Positions 1 to 7,670 of a stretch of 64,000 nucleotides of DNA are shown piece after piece. The first letter of the stretch is position 1. Each line of letters begins with the position of its first letter. The position numbers and the translations under genes were made by a program. Below the pieces are notes generated by a model. That model was not told the DNA's origin. It made no database searches and saw nothing but the letters and a program-made list of their open reading frames with translations. The stretch comes from Oceanobacter mangrovi (GTDB taxonomy: Bacteria; Pseudomonadota; Gammaproteobacteria; Pseudomonadales; Oceanobacteraceae): assembly GCF_019740315.1 (NCBI RefSeq), contig NZ_JAHXZR010000011.1, positions 1-64,000 of the forward strand, in the 5' to 3' direction.

Positions 1-59
1 GCAACGGCTTCATCCTTAAATTCTTGTGGGTACTGTTTGTAACTGCGTTTCTGACTCAT
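1..59 (-). CDS. IS3-family transposase OrfA, N-terminal fragment (cut by window edge)
   Basis: The first 19 codons are visible, starting MSQKRSYKQYPQEFKDEAV. This is the characteristic opening of the IS3/IS911-type OrfA helix-turn-helix protein (pattern K-R-x-Y-x-x-E-F-K-x-E-A-V). OrfA is the DNA-binding half of the two-frame transposase and normally acts through an OrfAB frameshift fusion. The start ATG is at 59-57, with AGAGGTG about 8 nt upstream as ribosome-binding site. The reading frame is open to the window edge, so nothing can be said about whether the element is intact. Confidence 0.7.
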   Translation of the reverse strand, partial: MSQKRSYKQYPQEFKDEAV

Positions 60-125
60 GGTTGGCACCTCTGGCTGAGAAGAGTTTATCTCTTCTTGAG
101 GTGTCCGGGTTATTCAACCAGAACA
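1..125 (-). mobile_element. End of an IS3-family-like insertion sequence (runs off window)
   Basis: The left edge holds the 5' end of a transposase gene on the minus strand. It is preceded by a leader containing a perfect 7-bp inverted repeat (78-84 AGAAGAG and 90-96 CTCTTCT, 5-nt loop). On the minus strand the sequence begins TGTTCTGG at about 125, which fits an IS3-type terminal repeat starting with TG. The exact boundary and any target duplication cannot be fixed because the other end lies outside the window. Hairpins in this position are known in IS elements to limit read-through translation of the transposase; that role is inferred here. Confidence 0.55.
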
Positions 126-197
126 CTGTCTCCAACCGTCGAGTAAGCATTCCTTCCTTGTTGCCTTAGACAAATAAGGCAGCCTCAAAATTTTCGC

Positions 198-224
198 TAA
201 AGTTCCTCAAATCGCTGTCGATAA
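198..224 (+). promoter_or_regulatory. Sigma-28 (FliA) flagellar promoter
   Basis: TAAAGTTC (198-205), exactly 11 nt, then GTCGATAA (217-224). The FliA consensus is TAAAGTTT-N11-GCCGATAA, so each half has one mismatch and the spacing is exact. The predicted transcript would start near 231, about 60 nt before the DUF5610 start codon at 293. It is the only good sigma-28 match noticed by eye in the window. Confidence 0.7.
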
Positions 225-292
225 CGATCAGATACCCACCCTTGTTTGTCTTCTGCCCTGCCCGACAGAAGCGACGGTCAGGAGGCATTGGC

Positions 293-1420
293 ATGATCAA
301 TATCAACTCCAAATTGAACCAGGCATTCACCCAGACCTACGCCCGCAACCAGGTCCAGAACGAAGCCGCCAAACAGACGACGGACAGCAGTAAGTCCGGC
401 GAGGCAGCGGCCACCGATGCCAGCAAGGAAACCGAAACGGTGCAGTCGGCGGCGAAACAGGATCCGCAGACCACCGCCAATAATATTCTCGATTTTGTGG
501 TGCGAGGTATCGACCAGCTGAAGAAATCCGGTGCTTCTGAAGAACGCATTCAGGCGCGTTTGGATGCGGCCCGTGCCGGGATCGAAAAAGGCTACGCCGA
601 AGCCACCAAAATGCTCGACGACATGGGCATGCTGGATGAGCAGACCCAGACAGACATCTCCTCTTCACGCTCGCTGGTCGATAGTAGCCTGACCGACCTC
701 GGCAGCCTCGAAAGTTATGTCAGCAACCGCAAGGCCGACCAGGCTGCCGCGCTGGAAGCCAGCCAGCAAACCCGTCAGTCGCTATTGGCGGGGTTTCAGA
801 GCACATCCTCCCGATCGGCAGCCGCCGCCAGCAACCAGATGTCACTGGAAGTCAAAACCCGCGACGGTGACACAGTCACGGTTTATTTTGAAAGCAACGC
901 GGCGGCGGCCGAATCCTGGTCAGGCGGCCGTTATGCCTTTGCATCATCGCTGGATCAGCAGTTCAGTTTTTCCGTTGATGGCGAGCTTGATGATGGTGAG
1001 ATGGAAGCGCTCGGCAATCTGTTCAAACAAGTCGAGAGCCTCAGCAACCAGTTTTTTGCCGGGGATCTCGGCGGTGCGCTGGAACAGGCGATGTCGATGG
1101 GTTATGACAAAAATGAGCTGGCATCTTTCAGTCTGGACTTGCGCCAAAGCGCCTTTGCCCAGACCTCCAGCCGCTATCAGGCGGTGGCTGCCGACGCGCC
1201 AACTAGTCAGCTACAGGGCATGAAAGCCCAGCTGGCCAATTACGCCGACACCTACCTGGCAACCCTGCAAAAGGTCAATCCGTTTGCCGATGCCATGCAG
1301 CTGCTGGATCAGCTGACCCAGAGTCTGGTTGGAAAGGACAATCCCCTGATGCCAACGTTTGAGCAGTTCAATCAGGGCCTGCGGGACGTGATGGCAGCCC
1401 GCACAGGCACCGCCAGCTGA
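293..1420 (+). CDS. DUF5610 domain protein, probable motility-associated
   Basis: A 375-residue soluble protein without signal peptide or membrane segment. Residues about 1-60 are low-complexity (Gln, Ala, Thr, Ser). Residues about 60-140 carry the region resembling DUF5610 (ILDFVVRGIDQLKKSGAS, then AGIEKGYAEATKMLDDMGML). The remainder is helical with DGDTVTVYFES and DGELDDGEMEALGNL stretches. The ATG at 293 is preceded by CAGGAGG at a good distance, which favours it over the in-frame codon at 242. A sigma-28 promoter lies just upstream, so expression with late flagellar genes is likely. The family has no established biochemical function; a flagellar or chemosensory accessory role is inference from the promoter only. 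It is convergent with the TraB-type gene, 34 bp apart. Confidence 0.65.
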   Translation: MININSKLNQAFTQTYARNQVQNEAAKQTTDSSKSGEAAATDASKETETVQSAAKQDPQTTANNILDFVVRGIDQLKKSGASEERIQARLDAARAGIEKGYAEATKMLDDMGMLDEQTQTDISSSRSLVDSSLTDLGSLESYVSNRKADQAAALEASQQTRQSLLAGFQSTSSRSAAAASNQMSLEVKTRDGDTVTVYFESNAAAAESWSGGRYAFASSLDQQFSFSVDGELDDGEMEALGNLFKQVESLSNQFFAGDLGGALEQAMSMGYDKNELASFSLDLRQSAFAQTSSRYQAVAADAPTSQLQGMKAQLANYADTYLATLQKVNPFADAMQLLDQLTQSLVGKDNPLMPTFEQFNQGLRDVMAARTGTAS

Positions 1421-1454
1421 ACAGGCACTGTACGCTGACGATTCACTATCCTGT

Positions 1455-2345
1455 TCAAGGGCGACTGATCTCATAACCGGCCTGTTGCAAGCGTGCCAGC
1501 AGGCCGTCTGGCCCAACCAGATGGGCAGCCCCCACCATTACCAGCTCGGTACCGTCTTCAGCAAACAACCGCTCAATGCCAGGCAACCAGTTGTTGTTAC
1601 GGGTAACCAGCAGCTGCTGATACACCTGCGGGTAGTTAATCCGCATATCCTCAACCAGCTCCTGGTTCATTCGTTCCGTGTTGCCATTGCGCCAGGCTGC
1701 AACCATATCTGCCAGTTTGGTTTCGATTTCCTGCAAATCCCGCAAGGTCTGCGACACCATTTCATCTTCTGAGCCTTTTCCCATATTGGCCAGAAAATCG
1801 ATTTGCTGTTGCACACTCTCCAGCATACCCAGCGCTTTGCCCTGTTCCAGCGCGCGTTGGTAGAAATACTCATCAACCCCGCTGGCTGTCAGCCCCCGGG
1901 CTTTCATTTCGGCAACCGTCAGTGTCAGTATCGCCAGCGAGACCTTGAACGGTCGCAGTTGCTGTAAACTCATGCCACGCTTGCCGAATTCCAGCATCAA
2001 GGCGCTGTAGGTGCGCGGCGACAAGACCTTGTCGATGGTTTCTTCCGGTCCGGCCAACATGGTCTGTGCCACCAGCTGTTGCAGTTCCGGTGTATTGAGC
2101 TTGCCAATATCGGTTTCGAACACCAGCCTGTCACTGTGCTGAAAGGCCGTTTCGTATTCATCAGGTAATGGATAATCAGAAGGCTTGAGTAAATGGATAG
2201 TGCCAGCCAGATAAATATGGCTGCCATTCTTGCTGACTTGCCAGACCGAGGCATCCGCCTGGCTGTGACTGCCGAGCAGAGTTGTCGTGGCAAATAGCAG
2301 TATCTGTAGAAGAGCAAATAACGGCGTTTTCAATAGCGTTTTCAA
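1455..2345 (-). CDS. TraB/GumN (PrgY-like) family protein, exported
   Basis: About 296 residues. The N-terminus is a signal peptide (MKTLLKTPLFALLQILLF, then LLGSHSQADA), so the protein is predicted to be periplasmic or membrane-linked. The first conserved block, VWQVSKNGSHIYLAGTIHLL, and the last, LVMVGAAHLVGPDGLLARL, are the paired G-x-x-H motifs typical of the TraB/PrgY/GumN (Tiki-like) superfamily, proposed metal-dependent proteases. The chosen start is a TTG at 2345 with AGGGAAG upstream; a TTG at 2387 would add 14 residues and spoil the signal peptide. The substrate is unknown. It stands alone between convergent DUF5610 and co-oriented DUF2061 genes. Confidence 0.75.
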   Translation of the reverse strand: MKTLLKTPLFALLQILLFATTTLLGSHSQADASVWQVSKNGSHIYLAGTIHLLKPSDYPLPDEYETAFQHSDRLVFETDIGKLNTPELQQLVAQTMLAGPEETIDKVLSPRTYSALMLEFGKRGMSLQQLRPFKVSLAILTLTVAEMKARGLTASGVDEYFYQRALEQGKALGMLESVQQQIDFLANMGKGSEDEMVSQTLRDLQEIETKLADMVAAWRNGNTERMNQELVEDMRINYPQVYQQLLVTRNNNWLPGIERLFAEDGTELVMVGAAHLVGPDGLLARLQQAGYEISRP

Positions 2346-2478
2346 TGGCGGCTTCCCTGACTTTATTTCCGGCCTGCAGTTCAGCAAACCGGGAGCGGGA
2401 ATTCAAGCGGCTTGCGCTCTCCTTCCCGGGTCCTTGCGACTCATGCCTTCCACGCCGAGCCGCTGCAAAGTGCTTTGA

Positions 2479-2715
2479 CTAGCGACCTGCACCTTCAGAA
2501 TTCAGCGTCATCCAGTCTTGCAGGCTCTCGCTACCCACTTCCTGCAATTTGTCTCTCATGTTCCAGGCCATTTCGTGGAAATAAAAGGCGACTGTGTTAA
2601 CCGCAGGCTCCACCATGGCTACCAGTCCGCCCACCAGCAAATCACCGGTCAACAGATAGGCGACAGTGAAGGCCACTGAAAAGTGCATTACCGCGAAGGT
2701 CAGTGTCTTGGCCAT
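2479..2715 (-). CDS. DUF2061 small inner-membrane protein
   Basis: A 78-residue protein with two hydrophobic segments (about residues 5-25 and 28-45). It ends its membrane part with FYFHEMAWNM, matching the Tyr/Phe-x-x-His-Glu-x-x-Trp signature of DUF2061. The C-terminal 25 residues are polar and acidic and probably cytoplasmic. No function is known for the family. The gene is transcribed away from the DUF6502 gene, with a 233-bp AT-rich promoter region between them. Confidence 0.7.
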   Translation of the reverse strand: MAKTLTFAVMHFSVAFTVAYLLTGDLLVGGLVAMVEPAVNTVAFYFHEMAWNMRDKLQEVGSESLQDWMTLNSEGAGR

Positions 2716-2948
2716 GGTGGGCTCCTTGCCAGGTCTGCTGGCGATGTGTTTGGAAGACAGTTTCAGAATAGGGCCAGCGCCATAATAGATAAAATCAAAT
2801 AATAAAATCGTCCTGATAGCTTTTTAAAAACCAGGATCCAAAAGCTGATTGAAGATTCCCAATGTATAAAATGGTAAATATCTCCATTTTTGGACTTGGC
2901 CGCCCGCCTCCGCTAGAGTGGTGCTAACACCTGCTGACCAACCTGACC
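2716..2948. promoter_or_regulatory. Divergent promoter region between DUF2061 and DUF6502 genes
   Basis: This stretch is markedly richer in A and T than its surroundings at 2780-2890. It contains an inverted repeat AAAATGG (2868-2874) / CCATTTT (2884-2890) with a 9-nt spacer, a plausible operator. No open frame of interest is present. Individual -35/-10 boxes cannot be assigned with confidence by eye. Confidence 0.4.
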
Positions 2949-3827
2949 ATGAGCCAACTTGAACGCCCAAGCCGATATCTGAATGCCGCCAGCCGGGTGC
3001 TGAAACCTCTGGTGCGTCTGCTGCTGAAGAATCAGGTGACCTACCCCCTGCTACAGCCGCTATTGAAGCAGCTCTACGTCGAGGTTGCCGATCAGGAATT
3101 CATGCTGGAGGATGGCAAGCGCCAGACCGAAAGCCGTCTGAGCCTGCTGACGGGTATTCATCGCAAGGAAATCAAACGGCTGCGGGAAGATGTCATTCCG
3201 GCTCCGCAAGCTCCTGCCAACCTGTCCCTCGGTGGCCAGTTGCTGGCTTATTGGTTATCGCAGCCAGGTTATCAGGCCGATGGTCAGCCACAACCGATCG
3301 CTCGCCAGAGCCGGCAACCCGGTGATATCAGTTTCGAGACGCTGGTGGAAACCGTCGGCCGCCAGGATATTCGCCCACGGGCGGTGCTGGACGAATGGCA
3401 ACGCCTGGGTATCGTCACCCTCAACACAGAGGACCAGGTGATGCTGACCGCCGAGGCCTACATCCCCAGCGGTAATGAAGAAGAGCAGCTCTATTATTGG
3501 CAACGCAATCTGGCCGACCATATAGAAACGGCTTCCCGTAATCTTGACCCACAACAGACGCCATTACTGGAACGTAGCGTTTATTATGGTCAGCTATCGG
3601 AACATGCCGTCACAGAGCTGCATGACTATTATCGGCAACAGTCGATGGAATTACTCAAGCGGGTCAACGATAAGGCCCGCCAGCTGAAGCTGGAATCACC
3701 CGGCAACTGGCGTATGAATGCCGGAGTCTATTTCAGTCAGCAACCGCTGAATCAGCAACCGCCATTGCGACCCGACAGCACGACAAATAGCAACACAGAA
3801 ATATCAGGCAAGGACGCAAACCCATGA
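2949..3827 (+). CDS. DUF6502 family protein
   Basis: A 292-residue soluble protein. The N-terminal part (SRYLNAASRVLKPLVRLLLK, then YVEVADQEFML and SRLSLLTGIHRKEIKRLRE) matches the DUF6502 family. In that family an N-terminal helix-turn-helix-like region recognises its target; residues about 45-80 (RQTESRLSLLTGIHRKEIKRL) look like a helix-turn-helix. This suggests a regulatory role, but none is demonstrated. The stop codon overlaps the next start by four bases (ATGA), so the two genes are translationally coupled. The partner is a small exported GIGGTG-repeat protein, a pairing I associate with this family. Confidence 0.65.
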   Translation: MSQLERPSRYLNAASRVLKPLVRLLLKNQVTYPLLQPLLKQLYVEVADQEFMLEDGKRQTESRLSLLTGIHRKEIKRLREDVIPAPQAPANLSLGGQLLAYWLSQPGYQADGQPQPIARQSRQPGDISFETLVETVGRQDIRPRAVLDEWQRLGIVTLNTEDQVMLTAEAYIPSGNEEEQLYYWQRNLADHIETASRNLDPQQTPLLERSVYYGQLSEHAVTELHDYYRQQSMELLKRVNDKARQLKLESPGNWRMNAGVYFSQQPLNQQPPLRPDSTTNSNTEISGKDANP

Positions 3828-4150
3828 ACACATCGATACGGCGGGCCGCTGTCTTGCTGGTTCTGGGGCTGACCATTGTGCCAACCAGTCAGGCAGACAC
3901 CGAACCCGATGGCATTGGCGGTACCGGCCTGAAAACACCGATTCACGGTGGTGACGAAGAAGGTATCGGCGGCACTGGCAAGGGCCCGGCTCAACCAGAA
4001 CGCCCGGAAGTCTTTGAGCGGCCCGACCTGTTTGATATTCACGATATGGTCCGTCCGGGCATTGATACCAGCACGCCAGCAAGCAATGACGATGCGACAG
4101 GGTCTAACGATGCCGGGCAACCAGACACACCGTCTTCCGGCAATCAGTAA
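3824..4150 (+). CDS. Small secreted GIGGTG-repeat protein
   Basis: A 108-residue protein with a clear signal peptide (RRAAVLLVLGLTIVPTSQA, cut before Asp25). The mature part has two copies of D/E-G-I-G-G-T-G spaced about 22 residues apart, then a Pro/Glu/Asp-rich tail rich in Asn, Ser and Thr. There are no cysteines for disulfides and no membrane anchor. It starts within the stop codon of the DUF6502 gene, so it is made from the same transcript. Related DUF6502 partners often carry the same glycine motif in front of a DUF5666 domain; here that domain is missing and the protein is short, so this may be a reduced version. Function unknown. Confidence 0.6.
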   Translation: MNTSIRRAAVLLVLGLTIVPTSQADTEPDGIGGTGLKTPIHGGDEEGIGGTGKGPAQPERPEVFERPDLFDIHDMVRPGIDTSTPASNDDATGSNDAGQPDTPSSGNQ

Positions 4151-4153
4151 ACG

Positions 4154-4855
4154 TCAGAAGCGGCTGGAAAATCCCACGCCCCACTGAGTGTTAACGGCTT
4201 TGCTGATACTGATGTAAGGGGAAAAGCGGCGCTCGGCGATGGTCAGCTGACGGCCCAGCGTCCAGGTATGACGAACCGGGCCGTCGCGCAGGCTGCTCTG
4301 GCGGCCACTGTAACTGATGTTCCAGCGATACCAGCTCACACCGGCTCCCCAGCTGAAGCCGTTCTGCAGGCGGTAATAGTCGCTACTGCCGCGCCAGCGG
4401 TAACCGACGTAGTACCACGGAATCCAGTTGGCCAGCCGTGCCAGCGACTGGACCCTCAATTCATTATCGACACCGCCGGTCCCCAGCCCCTTGCTGGCAT
4501 CGGCTGTCGGCAACTTGAGCTTCCACTGCAGGTCCCACCACTGGCCCAGATGTCGCTGCTGGCCAAGCCGTGTCACACTCAACCAGCTGTCTGCCAAACT
4601 GCGTTGAGAGGATGACTCCACCACTCCAACAGTCGCCGACAAACGCCATTTTGGGGTTGCCCCGGGCACAATTACGGCAGCACTCGCCAGCAGACTCTGC
4701 CAGCTCTGGCCATCTGAGCTGTCAGCCAGACCGAAATGCCAGCCCCAGCTGTAACGTGCAGGCCACTCGTCGGCATTAGCCGTCTGCGTCCACACCGCCA
4801 TAGCCGCCAACACCAGTTGTGCCGTGATTGTCTTTACTGCTACTGCCTTCAACAC
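4154..4855 (-). CDS. Predicted outer-membrane beta-barrel protein
   Basis: About 233 residues from a GTG start at 4855, preceded by AGGGAAGG. The N-terminus (KAVAVKTITAQLVLAAMAVW, ending TANA) is a signal peptide. The mature chain alternates aromatic and polar residues (YSWGWHFGLADSS, WYYVGYRWRGSSDYY, FSWGAGVSWYRWNISYSG), ends in phenylalanine, and has the segment KLPTADASKGLGTGGVDNEL. That pattern resembles the MetA-pathway/transporter beta-barrel group. Substrate and function are unknown. A longer in-frame extension to 5065 overlaps the next gene's start and has no ribosome-binding site, so it was not used. Convergent with the GIGGTG gene, 3 bp apart. Confidence 0.55.
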   Translation of the reverse strand: MLKAVAVKTITAQLVLAAMAVWTQTANADEWPARYSWGWHFGLADSSDGQSWQSLLASAAVIVPGATPKWRLSATVGVVESSSQRSLADSWLSVTRLGQQRHLGQWWDLQWKLKLPTADASKGLGTGGVDNELRVQSLARLANWIPWYYVGYRWRGSSDYYRLQNGFSWGAGVSWYRWNISYSGRQSSLRDGPVRHTWTLGRQLTIAERRFSPYISISKAVNTQWGVGFSSRF

Positions 4856-5049
4856 TGTTGCCTTCCCTGCACCCTGTTCACTGCCGTCTGGCCACTCACA
4901 CTGCCCAACAAAGCATATGGCCACGGACACAATTTCTTGTAACAAATTTATTAAATTTAACCGTGTTTTCTCAAACGGCCTTGAAATGGGAAAATTTTCC
5001 ACATAAATTATTTTGTATAAAAGATAATCACGACATGGACGAGACGGAC

Positions 5050-7119
5050 ATGAACAAGGCGACACTAGTACGCTTGGGCTGGCTGCCCGGTATAGTCATT
5101 TGCACGGTGCTGAGCAGCTGTGGTGGCGGCAGTTCCCACTCTCAGGAATCCGTCGATGTGGACGGTCAGCTGTCGTCGGCAACGACGCTGGAGCAGTATC
5201 TCAAGCGCGGTTATATCGACAGCTACAGTGGCAGCAACAACTACGATACCGACGATACAACCGGTACCGAGACGGCCACTGATGGCGTCGCTGACGCCGA
5301 TAGCAGCGCGGATGAATCCGGTTATTCCACCACTAATACCCAGGAAAGTGGCGTCGATGAAGCCGACCTGATCAAACAGAACGGCAACTACCTCTACGCC
5401 GTCCAGCAACCCATGCCAGCCTGGCTGGACAGCGACTCTCCGACGGAACCACAAATTCTCAGCTGGGCAACCAGTGATGATCCGGTCAGCAGCAGTCTGC
5501 AAGGCACTACCAGCCTGACCGGTGCCTACAGCGTCGATGGCCTGTATTTGCTCGACCAGCAACTGGTGGCGCTGACTCGCAGTGGTGTAGATGGCACTCA
5601 ACACACAGGCTATAGCAGCGTTGCCGAGGTCGATGACTACTACAGCCCCTGGTACTGGAAGTCCTACAGCACCGATATACGCCTGCTCGACCTGGCTGAT
5701 CCAGCCCAGCCGAACCAAAGCTATCAACTCAGCATTGAAGGCTATCTGCTCAGTAGCCGGGTGGTTGACGGCCAGCTGTATCTGGTCAGCAAATTCACAC
5801 CCGCAATCGAGGCTCCCTACGGCAGCGATTTGTCGGTTAATGAGTGGCAGCAACAGGTACTCGATACCCCCATTGAAGACTTGCTGCCACGAGTCTGGAT
5901 TGATGGCGAAGTCAGCGGCCATCTGTTCGAGGATGGCGACTGCAATGTGCCCGATCTGACCGCCGCCAACAGCTACAACGGTTACCCCAGCATCGTCAGC
6001 CTGATCCGGGTGAATCTCAGCGACCCGAGCGACTGGCAAGCCAGCTGCAACAGCGGCCGCATCAGTGGTGTTTATGCCTCCACTGACGCCTTCATTCTCA
6101 CTGGTTATACCGACAGCCGCTGGGATGCGACTCGCCTAGACTGGTACGACCTCGACAGCTTCAGCCTGATCGCCAGCGGCTCGGTCCCCGGCACCCTGGA
6201 TGGCACACTACCGTCCTTCCGCCTCAGCGAACGCGCGGGCTTGTTAAGAATCCTGACCTCGAGCTGGAACTGGAGTGTCTGGGACGATGTCGCCATTGAT
6301 GACGTTGATGAGTGGCAGCCGGAAGTTAGTACGAACAGCGATGACAGTACATCCAGCAGCGCGACGGATAGTACAACGGTCGAATCCAGTGATGACTGGC
6401 AACACCGGCTGTTTATCCTCAAGCCCGCCAGCGACGGCAGTCTCGATTTGGTGGCCCAGCTGCCCAACAGCGAGCGTACCAGTGTGATTGGCAAACCCGG
6501 CGAAGACGTCAAATCGGTGCGCTACTTTGGTGAACGCGCCTACGTCGTCACCTTCGAGCAAACCGATCCGCTCTATGTCATTAACCTCAGTGACAGCAGT
6601 GACCCTTATATCGAAGGAGAACTGGAAATCACCGGTTTCTCTTCCTACCTGCATCCGCTTAACGACACGCTGCTGCTCGGGCTCGGTCAGGCTGCCGATG
6701 ATTCAGGATTTACCCAGGGCGTAAAACTCAGTCTGTTTGATACCTCTGACCCCGCCAACCCGACAGAGATCAGCAGCCTGGAGCTGGGCAGCCGCGGTTC
6801 CTGGAGCGACGCCCTCTACGATCATCATGCCATCAGCTTTATGGACACCGACTCAGGTGTGCGACTGGCGTTCAGCTGGAGCGAATATGAAGACTGGAAC
6901 TGGCAAGGCAACCGCATTTTTGTTGCCGATATCAATACAAGTCCAGACACCATTACAGACACCGGCAGCCTGACTACCCGGCTCAACCAGACTTATCAGT
7001 CAGCCGACGACGATAACTACCGCTACTACTACGGCTATAGTCGGGTTGCCTTACAAGGTGCTGGTTTGCATTTGATCAGCAACGGCACAGTGGAATCCGG
7101 CACTCTGGAAAGCTGGTAA
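5050..7119 (+). CDS. Beta-propeller domain lipoprotein
   Basis: About 689 residues. The lipoprotein signal peptide ends L-S-S-Cys24 followed by GGGSS. After a Ser/Thr/Asp-rich linker comes SGVDEADLIKQNGNYLYAV, the hallmark opening of the Beta_propel (PF09826) family. Repeated blocks of 40-60 residues follow (SYQLSIEGYLLSSRVVDGQL, VKSVRYFGERAYVVTFEQTD). The protein is strongly acidic, with a second Ser/Asp-rich insert near residues 420-450. It is probably anchored in the outer membrane as a binding or scaffold protein; no catalytic residues are evident. ATG 5050 was chosen because it gives a proper lipoprotein signal; ATG 5035 would add five residues. First of three co-oriented lipoprotein genes. 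Confidence 0.75.
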   Translation: MNKATLVRLGWLPGIVICTVLSSCGGGSSHSQESVDVDGQLSSATTLEQYLKRGYIDSYSGSNNYDTDDTTGTETATDGVADADSSADESGYSTTNTQESGVDEADLIKQNGNYLYAVQQPMPAWLDSDSPTEPQILSWATSDDPVSSSLQGTTSLTGAYSVDGLYLLDQQLVALTRSGVDGTQHTGYSSVAEVDDYYSPWYWKSYSTDIRLLDLADPAQPNQSYQLSIEGYLLSSRVVDGQLYLVSKFTPAIEAPYGSDLSVNEWQQQVLDTPIEDLLPRVWIDGEVSGHLFEDGDCNVPDLTAANSYNGYPSIVSLIRVNLSDPSDWQASCNSGRISGVYASTDAFILTGYTDSRWDATRLDWYDLDSFSLIASGSVPGTLDGTLPSFRLSERAGLLRILTSSWNWSVWDDVAIDDVDEWQPEVSTNSDDSTSSSATDSTTVESSDDWQHRLFILKPASDGSLDLVAQLPNSERTSVIGKPGEDVKSVRYFGERAYVVTFEQTDPLYVINLSDSSDPYIEGELEITGFSSYLHPLNDTLLLGLGQAADDSGFTQGVKLSLFDTSDPANPTEISSLELGSRGSWSDALYDHHAISFMDTDSGVRLAFSWSEYEDWNWQGNRIFVADINTSPDTITDTGSLTTRLNQTYQSADDDNYRYYYGYSRVALQGAGLHLISNGTVESGTLESW

Positions 7120-7156
7120 CAGCTGGCCTGTTAATCACCAATCAAGGAACAGATTT

Positions 7157-7642
7157 ATGACCCCTAACCAAACCCTCTGGCCCACCACGATCCTGACCAT
7201 AACATTGGCACTGGCAGGTTGCGGCTCTGATGACAGCCCTGACGTCAGCCTCAGCGATGACAATTACGAAATTATCGAGCAAAGCTCGGCCAGTTACGAC
7301 GATATAACCTTTGCAGCCTTCGGTGCAGGCAGCCAGTTACGTGTATTAACCAGTCAGGAGGAATACGAAGATTTATTAGCGGAGTTACCAGATAGTCCAA
7401 CGGCCAACACCATCGACTTTGACAGCAGCAGGGTAATTTTTGCCTACACCGGCTCAACTCCAAATAGCTGCTACGGAATCGGTCTTAACAGCATTACAGC
7501 AACCGACCATGGACTTGCCGTCAATCTGTTACGTTCCAGCAGCAGTGACAGTAGCTGTAGCCAGGTTTTAACAGCCAGCTGGCTACTGGTGCAGATAGAT
7601 ACCGGAAGTTCTGATCTGATCACCTTTACCGAGCGCTGGTAA
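7157..7642 (+). CDS. Small lipoprotein with PrcB_C-like domain
   Basis: 161 residues. The signal peptide ends L-A-G-Cys22 (lipobox LAGC) followed by GSDD. The body (VLTSQEEYEDLLAELPDSP, then IDFDSSRVIFAYTGS, CYGIGLNSI and a conserved tryptophan strand ASWLLVQI) follows the layout of the PrcB C-terminal domain, a small beta fold with a conserved start (S-x-E-E-Y/W) and central D-F-x-x-x-x-V-I-F. Two cysteines in the mature part (NSCYG and SSCSQ) may form a disulfide. The match is by eye and moderate. It lies 37 bp after the beta-propeller gene and 28 bp before the VWA gene, probably in one operon. Confidence 0.5.
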   Translation: MTPNQTLWPTTILTITLALAGCGSDDSPDVSLSDDNYEIIEQSSASYDDITFAAFGAGSQLRVLTSQEEYEDLLAELPDSPTANTIDFDSSRVIFAYTGSTPNSCYGIGLNSITATDHGLAVNLLRSSSSDSSCSQVLTASWLLVQIDTGSSDLITFTERW

Positions 7643-7670
7643 GTCATTATTCATACAAAAGGATTTTGGA

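Noticed and set aside
4828-5049. Upstream extension of the beta-propeller gene
   Set aside because: It would bury the lipoprotein signal peptide and overlaps the start of the divergent beta-barrel gene.
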